Shown here piece by piece: positions 62,857 to 64,000 of a stretch of 64,000 bases of DNA. Source of the stretch: Flavobacterium sp. Root901 (lineage in GTDB: Bacteria; Bacteroidota; Bacteroidia; Flavobacteriales; Flavobacteriaceae); the NCBI RefSeq assembly GCF_001429765.1, contig NZ_LMJB01000006.1, forward strand, positions 514,338-578,337. Reading direction: 5' to 3'. Made by a program: the position numbers and the translations under genes. The notes under the pieces are model-generated. The model did not search any database and was not told where the DNA came from. It saw only the letters and a list, made by a program, of their open reading frames with translations. Numbering within the stretch: the stretch's first letter is position 1; every line of letters begins with the position of its first letter.

Positions 62857-64000
62857 TTTTTATTAAAAATTTTAATTGTGGTAAGCCAGCCTTCTTCCAC
62901 GGCATAAGATTCAAATTCCCAATTGTTTCCGTAACTTTCATTTAATCTGGCTTTAATGTATTTAAAACCTGTTCCGCTGCTGGCAGCTTTCTGTTTTCTT
63001 CTGTTTTTGGCCTCTGTTAAGAGCGAATATTGTTTGTACTGCTTATTTGTCGTAGAACTCAAAAAGAAGTTAATACAGCCTTGTTTTGGCGGCAGACTGT
63101 GTGTGATTCCGTTTTCTACGATAGTATGGATTATGGCCGGTGGAATTTCGTCATTTTCATCAATATCTTTTTCCTTCCAGTTATAGCAAATTTCTTTGCG
63201 GAAAGACATTACTTCAAGATGTCTTAAACATAATTCAATTTCATCCCTTATGGGAATAAGTTTCTCTTCGGCGATAGAATTCATGATGTCAAATTCGTCT
63301 GCCAGCGCACGAATAAATATTACACCCTGCTGAGGAGATTCTTCGACCCAGTCGATTAACGAGGTTAACGTATTGCGAAGAAAATGCGGCTGAATATTTT
63401 TCTTCACAAGCTCTAACTGCAGTCTGGACGAAAGAAGTAAAGAAGCATTATGCGCTTCTTCCATAGCTTTTGCCCGAATAGTGTGCAGATAAAGCATGGA
63501 GAGTACGATACTCGTAAAAGCGATAAATAACCCAAAATCATAAAACATATATTTATTGACAACAATACTTACTGCCAAGGCAAAAACAACGATTAACCCG
63601 CCTTTAATTTTTCTTAATGCTGCGTTTACAGCAATATAAAGCGAAAGAAAACACATTGCATGACTAAAATAAATTGCTGTTTTATCATAATGTCCAAAAT
63701 GGAAAATATAGATGCTCAGGAGAATGGCAATCAAAATAAATAAAAAAAGACGCTTTCTTTTAAAATCAAACTGAAGCATAAAATACCACGGCACCAGTAT
63801 AGAGATAATAAAGGTTAGCGCTCCAACGATCTGCAGTCGGGTATAAAATTCAGGATAGGGAATAAAGACATAAAATTTCACGTATTCTACAATAAGCAGG
63901 CAGAAAAAAAGCAGGCAGATGATTCCAAAAAGTAAAACCGTTATTTCTTTACGGGTACTGTTTATGTACAGAAAAAAATAATAAATAGCGGCTATTAGAA
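62853..64000 (-). CDS. LytS-type sensor histidine kinase (5' end outside window)
   Basis: The frame stays open to the right edge, so the gene starts beyond it; the GTG at 63881 is not the likely start. The N-terminal half has several membrane helices. The C-terminal half has the HisKA_5 box QPHFLRNTLTSLIDW (the usual QPHFLFN-x-LN with one change), PPAIIHTIVENGITH as the N-box, and GTGFKYIKARLNESYG as the G-box. It phosphorylates the LytTR regulator whose ATG overlaps its stop codon. The signal is unknown. Confidence 0.88.
   Translation of the reverse strand, partial: LIAAIYYFFLYINSTRKEITVLLFGIICLLFFCLLIVEYVKFYVFIPYPEFYTRLQIVGALTFIISILVPWYFMLQFDFKRKRLFLFILIAILLSIYIFHFGHYDKTAIYFSHAMCFLSLYIAVNAALRKIKGGLIVVFALAVSIVVNKYMFYDFGLFIAFTSIVLSMLYLHTIRAKAMEEAHNASLLLSSRLQLELVKKNIQPHFLRNTLTSLIDWVEESPQQGVIFIRALADEFDIMNSIAEEKLIPIRDEIELCLRHLEVMSFRKEICYNWKEKDIDENDEIPPAIIHTIVENGITHSLPPKQGCINFFLSSTTNKQYKQYSLLTEAKNRRKQKAASSGTGFKYIKARLNESYGNNWEFESYAVEEGWLTTIKIFNKK

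Noticed and set aside
1..64000. Insertion sequences, prophage, tRNA or rRNA genes
   Set aside because: No transposase, integrase, phage structural gene or recognisable tRNA/rRNA sequence was seen on either strand.

Overview
The window reads as chromosomal DNA of a free-living Flavobacterium or a close relative (Bacteroidota). It is AT-rich. It carries SusC/SusD pairs, FecI-type ECF sigma/FecR pairs, type IX secretion (T9SS) C-terminal domains and SPII lipoproteins. Several promoters fit the Bacteroidota TTG / TAnnTTTG pattern. Many single-ATG or TTG starts lack a Shine-Dalgarno sequence. I saw no rRNA, tRNA, CRISPR array, prophage or transposase.

Layout. 1-1778 (-): a GAF hybrid histidine kinase cut by the left edge. 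2056-4437: a BlaI repressor overlapping a BlaR1-like M56 peptidase, with a near-perfect operator set inside the promoter; the peptidase gene appears frameshifted. 4627-7765: a Crp-type regulator followed by four redox or stress genes. 7895-8935: a membrane class III nucleotide cyclase. 9078-12598: a siderophore-type TonB receptor plus a PepSY membrane protein. 12800-14254 (-): a FAD monooxygenase with an added zinc-finger-like N-terminus. 14425-16720: small or unknown proteins and a GNAT enzyme. 17124-20072: a secreted GH87 alpha-1,3-glucanase with a T9SS signal. 20362-25293: a SusCD pair behind a long leader that encodes an eight-residue Cys-Cys peptide. 26477-35399: ECF sigma, FecR, SusC, SusD and a two-domain phosphodiesterase/alkaline phosphatase. 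35677-45954: a second sigma/FecR set with a TonB receptor, a beta-helix lipoprotein, a T9SS protein, a lipoprotein and an S41 protease. 47014-54309: a second siderophore-type receptor, a VOC/AraC divergent pair, a YheT-type hydrolase and small unknowns. 54367-60173 (-): DUF763, a Rieske-FAD oxidoreductase, DUF892 and KatE catalase. 60904-64000: an L,D-transpeptidase-like protein, a lipoprotein, and a LytTR regulator with its LytS-type kinase (cut by the right edge).

How it fits together. Most of the window is nutrient uptake through the outer membrane (four transport loci and one lone secreted glucanase), with local regulators, plus oxidative-stress and envelope functions. The strongest lead is 20362-25293. 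A cysteine-codon micro-ORF with a hairpin right behind it precedes a SusCD pair whose SusD has no methionine after the initiator and whose only cysteine is the lipidated one. That combination suggests a sulfur-responsive organosulfur uptake system. Other leads are a fixed-geometry promoter block before both sigma and anti-sigma genes, a composite intergenic repeat seen at two loci, and a DUF763 protein ending in a sliding-clamp-binding motif.
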